Part shown: one piece after another, positions 7,726 to 16,113 of the stretch | Layout: each line of letters opens with the position of its first letter | Numbering within the stretch: position 1 is the stretch's first letter | Origin: Oscillospiraceae bacterium | Lineage (GTDB): Bacteria; Bacillota; Clostridia; Oscillospirales; Oscillospiraceae | Length of the DNA: 64,000 bases | Direction of reading: 5' to 3' | Assembly: GCA_902778115.1 (NCBI GenBank) | Contig: CACYWG010000001.1 | Span: 248,001-312,000 of the forward strand | Notes under the pieces: model-generated | Database searches by the model: none | The model's input: only the letters and a program-made list of their open reading frames with translations | Told to the model about the DNA's origin: nothing | Made by a program: the position numbers and the translations under genes

Positions 7726-8997
7726 GTGAGCCAGGATTTTGAACGCTTTGACATGAAGCGCGAGCCGGTGCGCACGCGCTGGTTTCTGCGCCCGTTGACC
7801 TGGGCGCTCAGTGCGCCGGATGTGTGGAAGCACCATGCCCGGTTCCGGAGGATCAACACGGAAGGGCTCAAGCCGCCCTATGTGCTGCTGTGCAACCATA
7901 ACGCCTTTCTCGACTTCAAGGTCGCAACGCTTGCCACCTTCCCCCACCGCGCCAACTACGTCGTCGCCATCGACGGCTTCATTGGACGCGAGGAGCTGCT
8001 GCGGCAGGTTGGCTGCATCTGCAAGCGCAAATTCACCAACGACCTTACGCTGATCCGTCAGCTCCGGCAGGTCGTCAAGAACGGCGATATTGCGATGATC
8101 TATCCCGAGGCGCGCTATTCCCTCTGCGGCACCACCGCAGTGCTTCCCGCTTCGCTCGGGAAATTATGTAAACTTCTTAAGGTGCCTGTCGTGACGCTGA
8201 TCTGCCACGGGCACCATGTCAATTCCCCGTTCTGGAATCTGCATGACCGCGGGGTAAAACCGACAGAGGCGGAGCTGACGCAGATCTTCAGCGCCGAGGA
8301 GCTGGAACAGGCCACAGCGGACGAGGTCAACGAAAAGATCCTGGAGCTGTTCCAGTACGACGACTTTGCCTGGCAGAAAGAACGCGGCATCCGCACGCCC
8401 TACAAGGGCCGAGCCGAAGGACTGCAAAAGGTACTCTATCAGTGCCCGCACTGCCGGACGGAATTTCGCATGGCCTCGAAGGGAACGGAGCTCATCTGCG
8501 AGAGCTGCGGCAAACGCTGGCGCATGACGGAACTGGGCGAGCTGGAGGCGGAGGACGGAGAGACAGAATTTTCGCACATCCCGGACTGGTACGAATGGGA
8601 GCGGGCGAACGTGCGCGCCGAGGTCGAGGCCGGCACCTACTCGAGCGGCGAGCTGGAGGTACACGTCGATACGCTGCCGAACGCGAAAAAGTTCATTCGT
8701 CTCGGCAGCGGCACGCTCGTGCACGACAGGAACGGCTTCACCGTGCGCGGCATTGACGCCGACGGCGATCCCTTTGAGATGATCAAGCCCGTGCCCAGCC
8801 TCTATTCCTGCCATATTGAATACGAATACCTCGGCAAATTCGGTGACTGCGTCGATCTGAACACGCTCGAGGATACCTGGTACATCTACCCGCACGGCCG
8901 GGACTTTGCCGTGACGAAAATGGCCCTTGCCACCGAGGAACTGTATTACGCTCACCGCCGCGCGATCGGCCGCCCGTGCAAGCCGGGACTTGCCTGA
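7726..8997 (+). CDS. PlsC-type acyltransferase with C-terminal zinc ribbon
   Basis: Probable 1-acylglycerol-3-phosphate-type acyltransferase in the membrane-lipid pathway. The acyltransferase block NHNAFLD (residues 57-63, H58 and D63) is the HX4D catalytic motif, and YPEARYS is the later substrate motif. After residue about 235 comes a zinc ribbon with CPHC (240-243) and CESC (258-261), then about 150 residues of unknown fold. I prefer GTG 7726, which lies 6 bases after GGGAGG; the ATG at 7720 directly abuts that site. The added C-terminal domain makes it longer (423 residues) than ordinary PlsC proteins of about 200-250 residues. Confidence 0.8.
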   Translation: MSQDFERFDMKREPVRTRWFLRPLTWALSAPDVWKHHARFRRINTEGLKPPYVLLCNHNAFLDFKVATLATFPHRANYVVAIDGFIGREELLRQVGCICKRKFTNDLTLIRQLRQVVKNGDIAMIYPEARYSLCGTTAVLPASLGKLCKLLKVPVVTLICHGHHVNSPFWNLHDRGVKPTEAELTQIFSAEELEQATADEVNEKILELFQYDDFAWQKERGIRTPYKGRAEGLQKVLYQCPHCRTEFRMASKGTELICESCGKRWRMTELGELEAEDGETEFSHIPDWYEWERANVRAEVEAGTYSSGELEVHVDTLPNAKKFIRLGSGTLVHDRNGFTVRGIDADGDPFEMIKPVPSLYSCHIEYEYLGKFGDCVDLNTLEDTWYIYPHGRDFAVTKMALATEELYYAHRRAIGRPCKPGLA

Positions 8998-9015
8998 AAA
9001 ATCAATGAAAAGCAG

Positions 9016-9047
9016 CAAGCACTGTCCGTTTTATCGGACAGTGCTTG
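9016..9047 (+). terminator. Intrinsic terminator after the acyltransferase gene
   Basis: A 13-bp stem CAAGCACTGTCCG / CGGACAGTGCTTG with a 6-base loop, followed by TTTTAT. It lies 18 bases after the stop codon. Confidence 0.85.
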
Positions 9048-9090
9048 TTTTATAATCAGAGCATAAAATGAAACACGGGAGGGCATGAAC

Positions 9091-9204
9091 ATGCGCGGAT
9101 ATTTCACAGCGGGCGGCTATTACGGACTCATCGACGGCGAATACCGTCTCTTTGCCTCGGAGGCGGATTATTACGAGGCGGTCAGCGACGACGAGGCGGC
9201 GTGA
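9091..9204 (+). CDS. Small hypothetical protein (37 aa)
   Basis: A short frame reading MRGYFTAGGYYGLIDGEYRL and then FASEADYYEAVSDDEAA. GGGAGGG lies 7 bases upstream of the ATG, an excellent ribosome binding site for a gene this small. The ATG at 9085 is too close to it. The protein is rich in Tyr, Gly and acidic residues and has no signal peptide. It ends one base before the stop codon of the convergent FliB-like gene. I recognise no named family; the site and composition argue for a real expressed micropeptide. Confidence 0.6.
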   Translation: MRGYFTAGGYYGLIDGEYRLFASEADYYEAVSDDEAA

Positions 9205-10065
9205 TCAAATGCTCAGCAGGCGGTCAACGTTTTCGGTACTGTACTCGATTTGCTCCGACCAGCGGCGCAGGTGCTCGGGATCGGCGCCCAGAAGCGCGTC
9301 CTGCAGGAACACAAATTCGGTGCTCAGCCGCGCATAGACGGCCAGCGCCGGAAACTCATACTCCCCTGCTCGCTCGAGCTGACGAAACAGGATATACTGA
9401 TAGATGCGGTCGTAGCGCCCGCGGTCACAGACGGCGGCGTATTCGACCGCATTTTCCACAAGATCCGTCAGCACGGAGCGAAGCTGACGGATTTCTTCCG
9501 TCCAGTTTTCGTCGATCGGCTCCGTTTCCGAAAGCCGGCGCAGGATCTCGGCATAGCGCGCTTCGCCCGGTTTCGGCGTAAATTGGAGCAGCTCCGCCAC
9601 CGGTTCCAGCCCCATCCGGCACAGAAGGCCGGCAAAATCGAGCAGCTCGGCCTTATCATCCAACTGAAAGCGCAGCGGCGCAGAGGATTCCAGCAGCAGC
9701 TCGCAGACCTTTTCACAGCTCAGGCCGAGGCCGCAGAATTCAAAGCTGCCCAGCTCTCCGTAAAAGCGCGGGTGAAGCGCGCAGATATCACAGAGCGCTT
9801 GCTCCCCCAGTTCGCGGATCAGACGGCAAAGGCCGTCCGAACGCAGGAAAGGGCAGCGCTCATCGTCTGTCAAACGAAAGTGCCAGACCCCGGCTTCCTC
9901 GACGAGCGCAGCGCGCAGATCGTCGCCGAGCTTGCCCGGCAGTGCGCGGTAATACGCGGCGCTCTCCTCGTCCACGTCGATCTCCCAGCCGCGACAGCAG
10001 CTGTGGCGGCAGAACGAGGCCTTGCAGGCAAAGGCGCGGTAGAAATCGGGGTACACACAGATCAT
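9205..10065 (-). CDS. FliB / YkgJ-type cysteine-cluster protein (flagellin lysine-N-methylase-like)
   Basis: A 286-residue protein whose N-terminus has the Fe-S/Zn cysteine cluster typical of flagellin lysine-N-methylase and YkgJ proteins: Cys14, Cys19, Cys23 and Cys24, then CPFL and CDICALHPRFY. No flagellar genes are in the window, so a flagellin substrate is only a family label. The ATG at 10065 follows GGGAGGAGG and overlaps the TGA of the upstream methyltransferase gene (ATGA), indicating translational coupling. Family assignment is good; the actual substrate is unknown. Confidence 0.7.
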   Translation of the reverse strand: MICVYPDFYRAFACKASFCRHSCCRGWEIDVDEESAAYYRALPGKLGDDLRAALVEEAGVWHFRLTDDERCPFLRSDGLCRLIRELGEQALCDICALHPRFYGELGSFEFCGLGLSCEKVCELLLESSAPLRFQLDDKAELLDFAGLLCRMGLEPVAELLQFTPKPGEARYAEILRRLSETEPIDENWTEEIRQLRSVLTDLVENAVEYAAVCDRGRYDRIYQYILFRQLERAGEYEFPALAVYARLSTEFVFLQDALLGADPEHLRRWSEQIEYSTENVDRLLSI

Positions 10066-10895
10066 GGGCGGCCTCCTCCCAGCTGCCAGAAAGCCACGGC
10101 GCTGGCCGCGGCGACGTTCAATGAATCCACGCCGTGGGACATCGGGATGCGCGCGGTGTAGTCGCAGTCGGCGATCGTGCGCGCGGCAAGCCCCTCCCCT
10201 TCGGTGCCGAGGATCAGCGCGAGCTTTTCCTCTGCGGCAAGGCATGGATCGTCAATGGACACGGAATCGTCCTCCAATGCCATGGCGACGGTTTTGAAGC
10301 CGAGGGCGCGCAGACGGTCCATGCCCGGATGCGGCCAGTCGGCGATCTCCTCACCGAGGAATGCCCAGGGGATCTGAAATACCGTTCCCATGCTCACGCG
10401 CACAGCGCGGCGGTACAGCGGGTCGCAGGAGCCGGGCGTGAGCAGCACGGCATCCATGCCGAGCGCCGCAGCGGAGCGGAAGATCGCGCCGACGTTTGTG
10501 GGATTGACGACCTCTTCCAGCACAGCCACGCGTTTTGCCCCGGCGCAGACGGCCTCCGCCTCCGGCAGCGGCTTTCTGCGCATCGCGCACAGCACACCGC
10601 GCGTCAGCGGAAAACCGGTCAGCTCCTTGAGGACTGACAGTTCGGATGTATAGACGGGGATCTCCCCACAGCGTGCGACGATCTCCCGCGCCTGGCCCTC
10701 GATGTGCTTGCGCTCCATTAGAAGCGACACCGGCTCATAGCCCGCGTCCAGCGCCCGGTCGATGACCTTTGGGCTTTCTGCGATGAAGAGGCCTTTTTCC
10801 GGCTCGGCCCGGTTTTTCAGCTGCCCTTCGGTGAGTCTGGCGTAGACCTCCAGCTCCGGCGCGGACAGATCCGCGATCTCAATGACCTGAGGCAC
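10062..10895 (-). CDS. TrmH/SpoU-family RNA 2'-O-methyltransferase
   Basis: SPOUT-fold RNA methyltransferase using S-adenosylmethionine to methylate a ribose in rRNA or tRNA. Motif 1 is NPTNVGAIFRSAAALGMD, motif 2 LILGTEGEGL and motif 3 IPMSHGVDSLNVAAA. An N-terminal substrate-binding region (FIAESPKVIDRALDAG) resembles the RlmB/TsnR type. The start is GTG 10895 behind AAAGGGGG; a longer frame overlaps ispE. It lies 13 bp after ispE and overlaps the next gene by 4 bases, so the four genes from 13.5 to 9.2 kb form one tight operon. The target nucleotide cannot be told from sequence. Confidence 0.88.
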   Translation of the reverse strand: MPQVIEIADLSAPELEVYARLTEGQLKNRAEPEKGLFIAESPKVIDRALDAGYEPVSLLMERKHIEGQAREIVARCGEIPVYTSELSVLKELTGFPLTRGVLCAMRRKPLPEAEAVCAGAKRVAVLEEVVNPTNVGAIFRSAAALGMDAVLLTPGSCDPLYRRAVRVSMGTVFQIPWAFLGEEIADWPHPGMDRLRALGFKTVAMALEDDSVSIDDPCLAAEEKLALILGTEGEGLAARTIADCDYTARIPMSHGVDSLNVAAASAVAFWQLGGGRP

Positions 10896-10908
10896 TGTCC
10901 CGCCCCCT

Positions 10909-11772
10909 TTACAGCAGCGTGCCGACGCTCTCGGCAACAAAGGCAAAGCCGTATTCTTTTTTCAGCTTCGCGCAGCAGCGCGCCGCGGCCTCGGCGTCCT
11001 CAAAGAGGCCAAAGACCGCCGAGCCCGTGCCAGTCATCACCGCGCCAAGCGCGCCGCCGTCAAGCAGTTCGCCCTTGATCTGGCGGATGCTGCGCATGCG
11101 GCGGTCATCCACATCCTCAAAGACGTTATACAATCTCCGGCAGACGCCCTGCAGGTCGCCCTGCTCCATGGCCTCGATCAGACCGGTCGTATCGGGGTGG
11201 ATGCGGATCGGCGCGCGGTCGAGCTTGTTGAACAGCTCCGGCGTCGAGATGGAAAAGGAGGGCTTGACGATCGCGATATGGCAGGGCGGGAGCGGCGCGA
11301 TCGGCTGCAGGTTCTCCCCCCGCCCGGTGGCGAGCATCGTGCCGCCCACGAGGCAGAAAGCCACGTCTGAGCCGATTTCAGCGGCCAGGGCCGTCAGTTC
11401 TTCCCGGCTGAGTCGGTCGCCGTAGGCGCGATTCAGCGCACGCAGCGCCGCCGCTGCGTCCGCCGATCCCCCGCCCATGCCGGCGCCGACCGGGATGCGC
11501 TTGTCGAGCTCGATGCGCAGGCCCTGACCCTCCTCGCCGATCGCCTCCAGATAACGCTTCGCCGCGCGGACGGCAAGATTGCGCTCGTCGCCCGGCACAT
11601 AGCGCAGGTTGCTCCTGGCGCGGATGCCCTCGCCTTCCCTGCGGATGGTCAGCGTATCGCAGAGCGAGACGGTCTGCATCGGCATGATCATCTCATGATA
11701 GCCGTCTGGCCGCTTTCCTGACACATCCAGCGAAATATTGATTTTTGCGTATGCTTTTTCCTGTATGCTCAT
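10909..11772 (-). CDS. ispE: 4-diphosphocytidyl-2-C-methyl-D-erythritol kinase
   Basis: GHMP kinase of the MEP isoprenoid pathway, phosphorylating CDP-methylerythritol at the 2-hydroxyl. It begins EKAYAKINISLDV, has the ATP loop PVGAGMGGGSADAAAALRA and the C-terminal GTGSAVFGLF motif; its 287 residues are the normal length. Its ATG overlaps the stop codon of the GH13 gene (ATGA), so it is translationally coupled to it. The organism therefore makes isoprenoids through the MEP route. Confidence 0.96.
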   Translation of the reverse strand: MSIQEKAYAKINISLDVSGKRPDGYHEMIMPMQTVSLCDTLTIRREGEGIRARSNLRYVPGDERNLAVRAAKRYLEAIGEEGQGLRIELDKRIPVGAGMGGGSADAAAALRALNRAYGDRLSREELTALAAEIGSDVAFCLVGGTMLATGRGENLQPIAPLPPCHIAIVKPSFSISTPELFNKLDRAPIRIHPDTTGLIEAMEQGDLQGVCRRLYNVFEDVDDRRMRSIRQIKGELLDGGALGAVMTGTGSAVFGLFEDAEAAARCCAKLKKEYGFAFVAESVGTLL

Positions 11773-13463
11773 GTCTCGTTCCCGGTTTTTGTCTGATAGA
11801 CCCGCAGCTCATAGGGGCGGGCTGTGAATCCGTTTTCGATGATAAAATTCACATCGTAGTTGTGCAGAACGAGCTGCCATTGATCCAGCTCGATCCCCTC
11901 CGGTGCGTCAAAGCGCTTGAGTTCGGAGGAAAAGGAGCAGATCACCAGCAGCCGCTGCTCCTCGCTGCGGCGCTCGTAAACATAGAAATCATTGCTCTCC
12001 GGGCAGTACTCCCGATAGTCGCCGTAGAGCGCGGCGCTGTTGTCCCTGCGAAACTGCAAAAGAGCGCGATAGAAATTCAGCAGAGAATCCGGGTCCTTCT
12101 CCTGCGCCGCGACGTTGATCTGCGTGTAATTTTCGTTCACGCGCAGCCAGGGTTCGTGCGTGCTGAAGCCGGCGTATACTTCCGCCGACCACTGCACCGG
12201 TGTGCGCGCGCTGTCGCGGCTCGAGCGGCGGATGATGTCCAGCACCTTTTTCTTCGGCAGAAAATGCTTGAGGATGCGGGCGTTATTCTGCGCCATCACG
12301 TCCGGATAATCCTCCAGACGCGGAAGCGCGATATTCAGCATGCCGATCTCCTGCCCCTGGTAGATGAAGGGCGTGCCGCGCTGCAGGATATACATGGCGG
12401 CGAGCATCTTTCCGCTCTCCGTGCGGTACTGCTCGCTCCCATAGCGGCTGATGATGCGCGGATGGTCGTGGTTTTCGATATACAGCGCGGGCCAGGCCTT
12501 GTCCTGCAGCTTCAGCTGCCATTCGCTGAAGGCCTTTTTCATTTTACGCAGGTTGAAGGGGCGCTGGATCATGTCGGTCATGAAGCAGTCGGCCTCCATA
12601 TGGGAAAAGCCGATCATCTCATCGAGCACCTGCTCCGGGCCCTCGGTGATATAGCGCAGCGCCGTGTCCGCCGTGGTCAGCGGGCTCTCGCCCACGGTAA
12701 AGCAGTCGTAGTGGTCCAGTACCTCGCGCTTGAACTCAGCCAGAAACTGGTGCACCTGCGGGCGGTTTACATAATACTTCATCCCGTTGGCGATCGGACT
12801 CGGCGGATAACTGTTCGGCAGGCCGGGCGCCTTGGAGATGAAGGTGATCACGTCCTCGCGGAAGCCGTCCACGCCCATGTCCAGCCAGAAGCGCATGATG
12901 TCCTTGACCTCCTGGCGGACGCGGGGATTGTCCATGTTCAGATCCGGCTGCTTTTTTGCAAAAAGGTGAAGGTAGTATTCGTCCAGATGCTCGTCATATT
13001 CCCAGGCGCCGCCCTCGAAAATGCTGGTCCAGTTGTTCGGCGGCAGAGTTTTCCCGTTCTTTTTCCGCCCCGGGCGCCAGTAATAATAGTCGTGGTAGGG
13101 ATTGTCCCTGCTCTTGCGGCTTTCGATAAACCAGGGATGCTCGTCCGAGGTATGGTTCACCACCAGATCCATGAACACCCGCAGGCCGCGCTCATGCGCG
13201 CCTTCGAGCACCCGGCGGAAGACATCCAGATCGCCGTAATCCGGGTGGATGTTCCGATAGTCGGCGATATCGTAGCCGAAATCCGCGTTCGGCGAGGGAT
13301 AGAGCGGCGAAAACCAGATGGCGTCCACGCCGAGGCTTTTGATATAGTCGAGCTTGCCGAGCACGCCCCACAGATCGCCGATGCCGTCGCCATTGCCGTC
13401 GCAGAAGCTGCGCGGCCAGATCTGATAGACAGACATCTCCTTATACCAGCGTTTTCCGTCCAT
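11769..13463 (-). CDS. GH13 oligo-1,6-glucosidase / alpha-glucosidase
   Basis: Cytoplasmic alpha-glucosidase of the oligo-1,6-glucosidase/trehalose-6-phosphate hydrolase group. Conserved regions are visible: VYQIWPRSFCDGNGDGIGD at the start, DLVVNHTSDEH (region I), GFREDVI with the nucleophile Asp (region II), TVGES with the acid/base Glu (region III) and ENHDHPR (region IV). The 564 residues are normal. A strong AAAGGAGG lies 9 bases before the ATG. Val-Asn after the first Asp (DLVVNH) is typical of alpha-1,4/1,6-glucosidases. The exact substrate is not resolved. Confidence 0.92.
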   Translation of the reverse strand: MDGKRWYKEMSVYQIWPRSFCDGNGDGIGDLWGVLGKLDYIKSLGVDAIWFSPLYPSPNADFGYDIADYRNIHPDYGDLDVFRRVLEGAHERGLRVFMDLVVNHTSDEHPWFIESRKSRDNPYHDYYYWRPGRKKNGKTLPPNNWTSIFEGGAWEYDEHLDEYYLHLFAKKQPDLNMDNPRVRQEVKDIMRFWLDMGVDGFREDVITFISKAPGLPNSYPPSPIANGMKYYVNRPQVHQFLAEFKREVLDHYDCFTVGESPLTTADTALRYITEGPEQVLDEMIGFSHMEADCFMTDMIQRPFNLRKMKKAFSEWQLKLQDKAWPALYIENHDHPRIISRYGSEQYRTESGKMLAAMYILQRGTPFIYQGQEIGMLNIALPRLEDYPDVMAQNNARILKHFLPKKKVLDIIRRSSRDSARTPVQWSAEVYAGFSTHEPWLRVNENYTQINVAAQEKDPDSLLNFYRALLQFRRDNSAALYGDYREYCPESNDFYVYERRSEEQRLLVICSFSSELKRFDAPEGIELDQWQLVLHNYDVNFIIENGFTARPYELRVYQTKTGNET

Positions 13464-13553
13464 AAGGAGCCCTCCTTTGCCGCAGATTCCTTAATAATTC
13501 TTATTTTACCATAAAACACCGGTCTTAGCAACGCTTTTGCATAGTCCCTCCGG

Positions 13554-13582
13554 TTGACCTTTGAACTGGAAAGCGCTATAAT
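13554..13582 (+). promoter_or_regulatory. Strong sigma-A-type promoter of the Ig-like surface protein gene
   Basis: TTGACC (13554-13559), 17 bases, TATAAT (13577-13582). The ATG follows at 13621 behind AAGGAG. This is one of the best promoter matches in the window. Confidence 0.8.
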
Positions 13583-13620
13583 GTTACCGCAATGTAATCA
13601 TTGACAAGGAGTTCATTTTT

Positions 13621-15312
13621 ATGAATAAACGTTTGATTTCGATTCTTTTGACGCTGCTGCTTCTGATGGCGCTGCTGCCCGCGGCGGCTTTTGCCGAGGG
13701 CAACATTGTCGTCAATCTCGGCTCCGTCCGCGCCGGCAGCTCGCTGGACCTCCAGATGGCCACCACGGATTCCGGCACGGCTTCCCTGTCGGGCGGCAGC
13801 CTCCCGGATAACTGCTCCATCGTCACCGAGGATCGCGGCGGCTCTGCCGCCCATTATCTGCGCGGGACGCCTGGCCTGGCCGGGAACTATGAGTTCACGC
13901 TGGCCGTAACCGATACGGTAGAAGTTCCCGTCGAAGGCGGGGGCGAAGGTGAAGGCGAGGGCGAGGGCGAGGGCGAAGGCGAGACCCGAACCGAGACAAT
14001 TACGGTCGCCACACTGACCTGCTCGATCAGCGTACTGCCCGCAATCCCCCACTACACGGTGCAGGATCTGGAGTGCTTCGTCGGCGAGGAAGCAAAGATC
14101 CGCGTTCAGGCCGGTACGGATGACAGCGGCACGCTGAGCTATCAGTGGTACAGCAATACCATCAAGGACAATGTGGACGGCGAGAAGCTGGAGGGCAAAA
14201 CCGAAGGCGAGCTTGCCGTGAATACCGAGTTTGTCGGTCCGGCCTATTTCTACTGCGTCATCACCAACAGCAATAACGGTCTGAGCGAAACGGTCACCAC
14301 GCCGGTCGTCACCGTCAACGTCGTGGAACCCAGCATCACTTCCCTTGCCATCTCCGCGCTGCCCACCAAGCTGGAATATACGGAGGGCGAAGAGCTTGAC
14401 ACAAGCGGTCTGACGCTCAGCGTCCACTACTCGAACGGCATGGTCGTCAGTGAAAACGAGGGCTTCACCGTCAGTCCCACCAAACTGACCGAGGTCGGCA
14501 CGCAGACCATTACCGTTACCTATCAGAACAATACCGTCACCTTCCCGGTCATTGTCAAGGAAGAAAAGGAAGTCACAGAAGCCATCGCCGTCACCGCGCT
14601 GCCCGCCAAACGGGAGTACCGCCAGGGCGAGAGGCTGGACACCACCGGCCTTGCGCTGGAGGCGATCACCAACAAGGGCCGCCGCGTTCCGATCACGAGC
14701 GGCTATACCTGCAGCCCCGAGGTTTTGAGCCTCACCGGCATTCAGACCGTCACGGTCAGCTATGAGGGCAAGAGCACCAGCTTCACCGTTACCGTCCAGG
14801 GCGGGAACAAAACTGTTCAGAAGATCAGCATCGACAAGATGCCGAGCAAGCTTGACTACCAGGTCGGTGACAGCTTTGACAGCAGCGGCATGGTGATCCG
14901 CGTGACCACCGACCAGGGCGACGAGCTGGTGCGCAGCGGCTTTACCTGCAGTCCCTCCCGCTTTACCCGCGAGGGTGTACAGACCGTCACGATCAGCTAC
15001 GGCAGCCAGAGCTGCACGCTGGAACTGACCGTTGCCCCGGGCGAAGCCAAGCCGGAGCCGACGAAGTCCCCTTCCCAAAAAGGCGAGGAAGAAACGGATC
15101 CCTCTGCGGAAGATCCTGATTCCAGGGACGAAACCAGACGCGAGGACAGCCGCTCCCGCCGCGCCACGAGCACGATGCTGATGGTGATCATTTTCACGGC
15201 GCTGGTCGCGCTGGTCGCCCTGCTCGCCTACCTGTATGTCACCAAGAAGGATGAGCTGATCGCTCTCTGGCAGCAGCTGCTCAGCCGCTTCGGCAAGGGC
15301 GGACGGCAATAA
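13621..15312 (+). CDS. Secreted Ig-like repeat surface protein with C-terminal membrane anchor
   Basis: A 563-residue cell-surface protein. The signal peptide (MNKRLISILLTLLLLMALL, cleaved after AFA) is followed by an Ig-like part, a (GE)7 run, another Ig-like part (YQWYSN...YFYCVITNS) and three tandem bacterial Ig-like domains of about 80 residues each. These begin near AISALPTKLEYTEGEELD, AVTALPAKREYRQGERLD and SIDKMPSKLDYQVGDSFD. A Pro/Glu/Ser-rich linker and one transmembrane helix (MLMVIIFTALVALVALLAYL) close the protein, with a short basic tail inside. There is no LPXTG signal; anchoring is by the helix. Role: adhesion or envelope structure, not further defined. Confidence 0.82.
   Translation: MNKRLISILLTLLLLMALLPAAAFAEGNIVVNLGSVRAGSSLDLQMATTDSGTASLSGGSLPDNCSIVTEDRGGSAAHYLRGTPGLAGNYEFTLAVTDTVEVPVEGGGEGEGEGEGEGEGETRTETITVATLTCSISVLPAIPHYTVQDLECFVGEEAKIRVQAGTDDSGTLSYQWYSNTIKDNVDGEKLEGKTEGELAVNTEFVGPAYFYCVITNSNNGLSETVTTPVVTVNVVEPSITSLAISALPTKLEYTEGEELDTSGLTLSVHYSNGMVVSENEGFTVSPTKLTEVGTQTITVTYQNNTVTFPVIVKEEKEVTEAIAVTALPAKREYRQGERLDTTGLALEAITNKGRRVPITSGYTCSPEVLSLTGIQTVTVSYEGKSTSFTVTVQGGNKTVQKISIDKMPSKLDYQVGDSFDSSGMVIRVTTDQGDELVRSGFTCSPSRFTREGVQTVTISYGSQSCTLELTVAPGEAKPEPTKSPSQKGEEETDPSAEDPDSRDETRREDSRSRRATSTMLMVIIFTALVALVALLAYLYVTKKDELIALWQQLLSRFGKGGRQ
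13942..13983 (+). repeat. Hexanucleotide tandem repeat (7 units, GGCGAG-type)
   Basis: Seven in-frame GGY-GAR units encode a Gly-Glu run in the surface protein at residues 108-121. Because the unit is 6 bases, slippage changes length without a frameshift. Confidence 0.85.
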
Positions 15313-15342
15313 GCCGAACTCCCAAAAATAAACATGGAAAGG

Positions 15343-15372
15343 ATCTGGCTGTGAATCCGTTCACAGCCAGAT
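15343..15372. other. Hairpin before the PAP2 gene
   Basis: A 13-bp perfect stem ATCTGGCTGTGAA / TTCACAGCCAGAT with a 4-base loop, followed closely by a second small one (ATTGCT...AGCAAT, 15371-15387) that ends at the start codon. No T run follows the first stem. It may terminate or attenuate transcription from the upstream gene or protect mRNA ends. Confidence 0.55.
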
Positions 15373-15387
15373 TGCTGTAAAAAAGCA

Positions 15388-16062
15388 ATGATAAAAAAAC
15401 TGTTTCGCGGACACAGCTATTCTCTGATCATACCGATCGCCGCACTGCTGTTCAGCACGCTCAGCTTTTCCCTGGCAAAGCTTCTCATTTTCTGGCGGCC
15501 TCATCTTAATATGACCGTCCCCTGGGACGCTGCCGTCCCCTTCCTGCCCTGGACGGTCAGCATCTATCTGGGCAGCTTTGTCTACTGGTATCTCAGCTTC
15601 GTTCTGATTGCGCGCGAGGATCGTGAGCAGGCCGACCGCTTTTTCTGTGCCCATGCGCTGACGGTGAGCCTGTCCTTCCTCTGCTTTGTGCTGATGCCGA
15701 CAACGCTGGAACGCCCGGAAATCACCGGAGGCGGTCTCTGGAACGGGCTAATGCGCATCGTCTATTGGGTGGATACGCCGGAAAACCTGTTTCCCTCGCT
15801 GCACTGCTCCACCGCCTGGCTCTGCTGGATCGGCGTACGCAGGCGGAAGGACCTGCCGCTTTGGCTGAAGCTTCTGTTTCTGCTGCTGTCGCTGATGGTC
15901 TGTGTTTCCACGCTGACGACACGCCAGCACGTTATGGCCGACGTCGTCTCCGGCGTTGCGCTCGCCGAGCTGGATTATCTGCTGGCCTTGATCCCTCGGC
16001 TTCGTGCAGCTTATTCCCGTGTTGCCGACGCCCTGATCCGCCGTTTTCCCATGCTTCGCTAA
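15388..16062 (+). CDS. PAP2-superfamily membrane phosphatase
   Basis: A 224-residue polytopic membrane protein with PAP2 lipid phosphatase motifs: LFPSLHCS (residues about 133-140, catalytic His) and TRQHVMADVVSG (about 174-185). At least five hydrophobic segments are visible, starting with SLIIPIAALLFSTLSFSLAKL. Such enzymes remove phosphate from phosphatidate, undecaprenyl pyrophosphate or related lipids; the substrate here is unknown. No good ribosome binding site precedes the ATG, only an A-rich stretch just after two hairpins, so expression may depend on read-through. Confidence 0.82.
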   Translation: MIKKLFRGHSYSLIIPIAALLFSTLSFSLAKLLIFWRPHLNMTVPWDAAVPFLPWTVSIYLGSFVYWYLSFVLIAREDREQADRFFCAHALTVSLSFLCFVLMPTTLERPEITGGGLWNGLMRIVYWVDTPENLFPSLHCSTAWLCWIGVRRRKDLPLWLKLLFLLLSLMVCVSTLTTRQHVMADVVSGVALAELDYLLALIPRLRAAYSRVADALIRRFPMLR

Positions 16063-16068
16063 AACGAA

Positions 16069-16102
16069 ATCGAACCCCATGCCATCAGGCGTGGGGTTCG
16101 AT
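16069..16102. terminator. Bidirectional intrinsic terminator
   Basis: An 11-bp stem ATCGAACCCCA / TGGGGTTCGAT followed by TTTTT on the plus strand and preceded by A-rich bases that serve the minus strand. It lies between the convergent PAP2 and dehydrogenase genes. Confidence 0.88.
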
Positions 16103-16113
16103 TTTTTAAAGAC

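Noticed and set aside
11745..13514. A 589-codon plus-strand frame opposite the GH13 gene
   Set aside because: The minus-strand product carries all four GH13 motifs; the plus-strand frame is a compositional shadow.
13942..13983. Possible CRISPR-like or satellite repeat
   Set aside because: Units are 6 bp, contiguous and in frame; there are no spacers. No CRISPR array or cas gene was seen anywhere in the window.
13576..15309. A 577-codon minus-strand frame opposite the Ig-like surface protein
   Set aside because: The plus strand has promoter, ribosome binding site, signal peptide and Ig-like repeats; the minus-strand frame has none.
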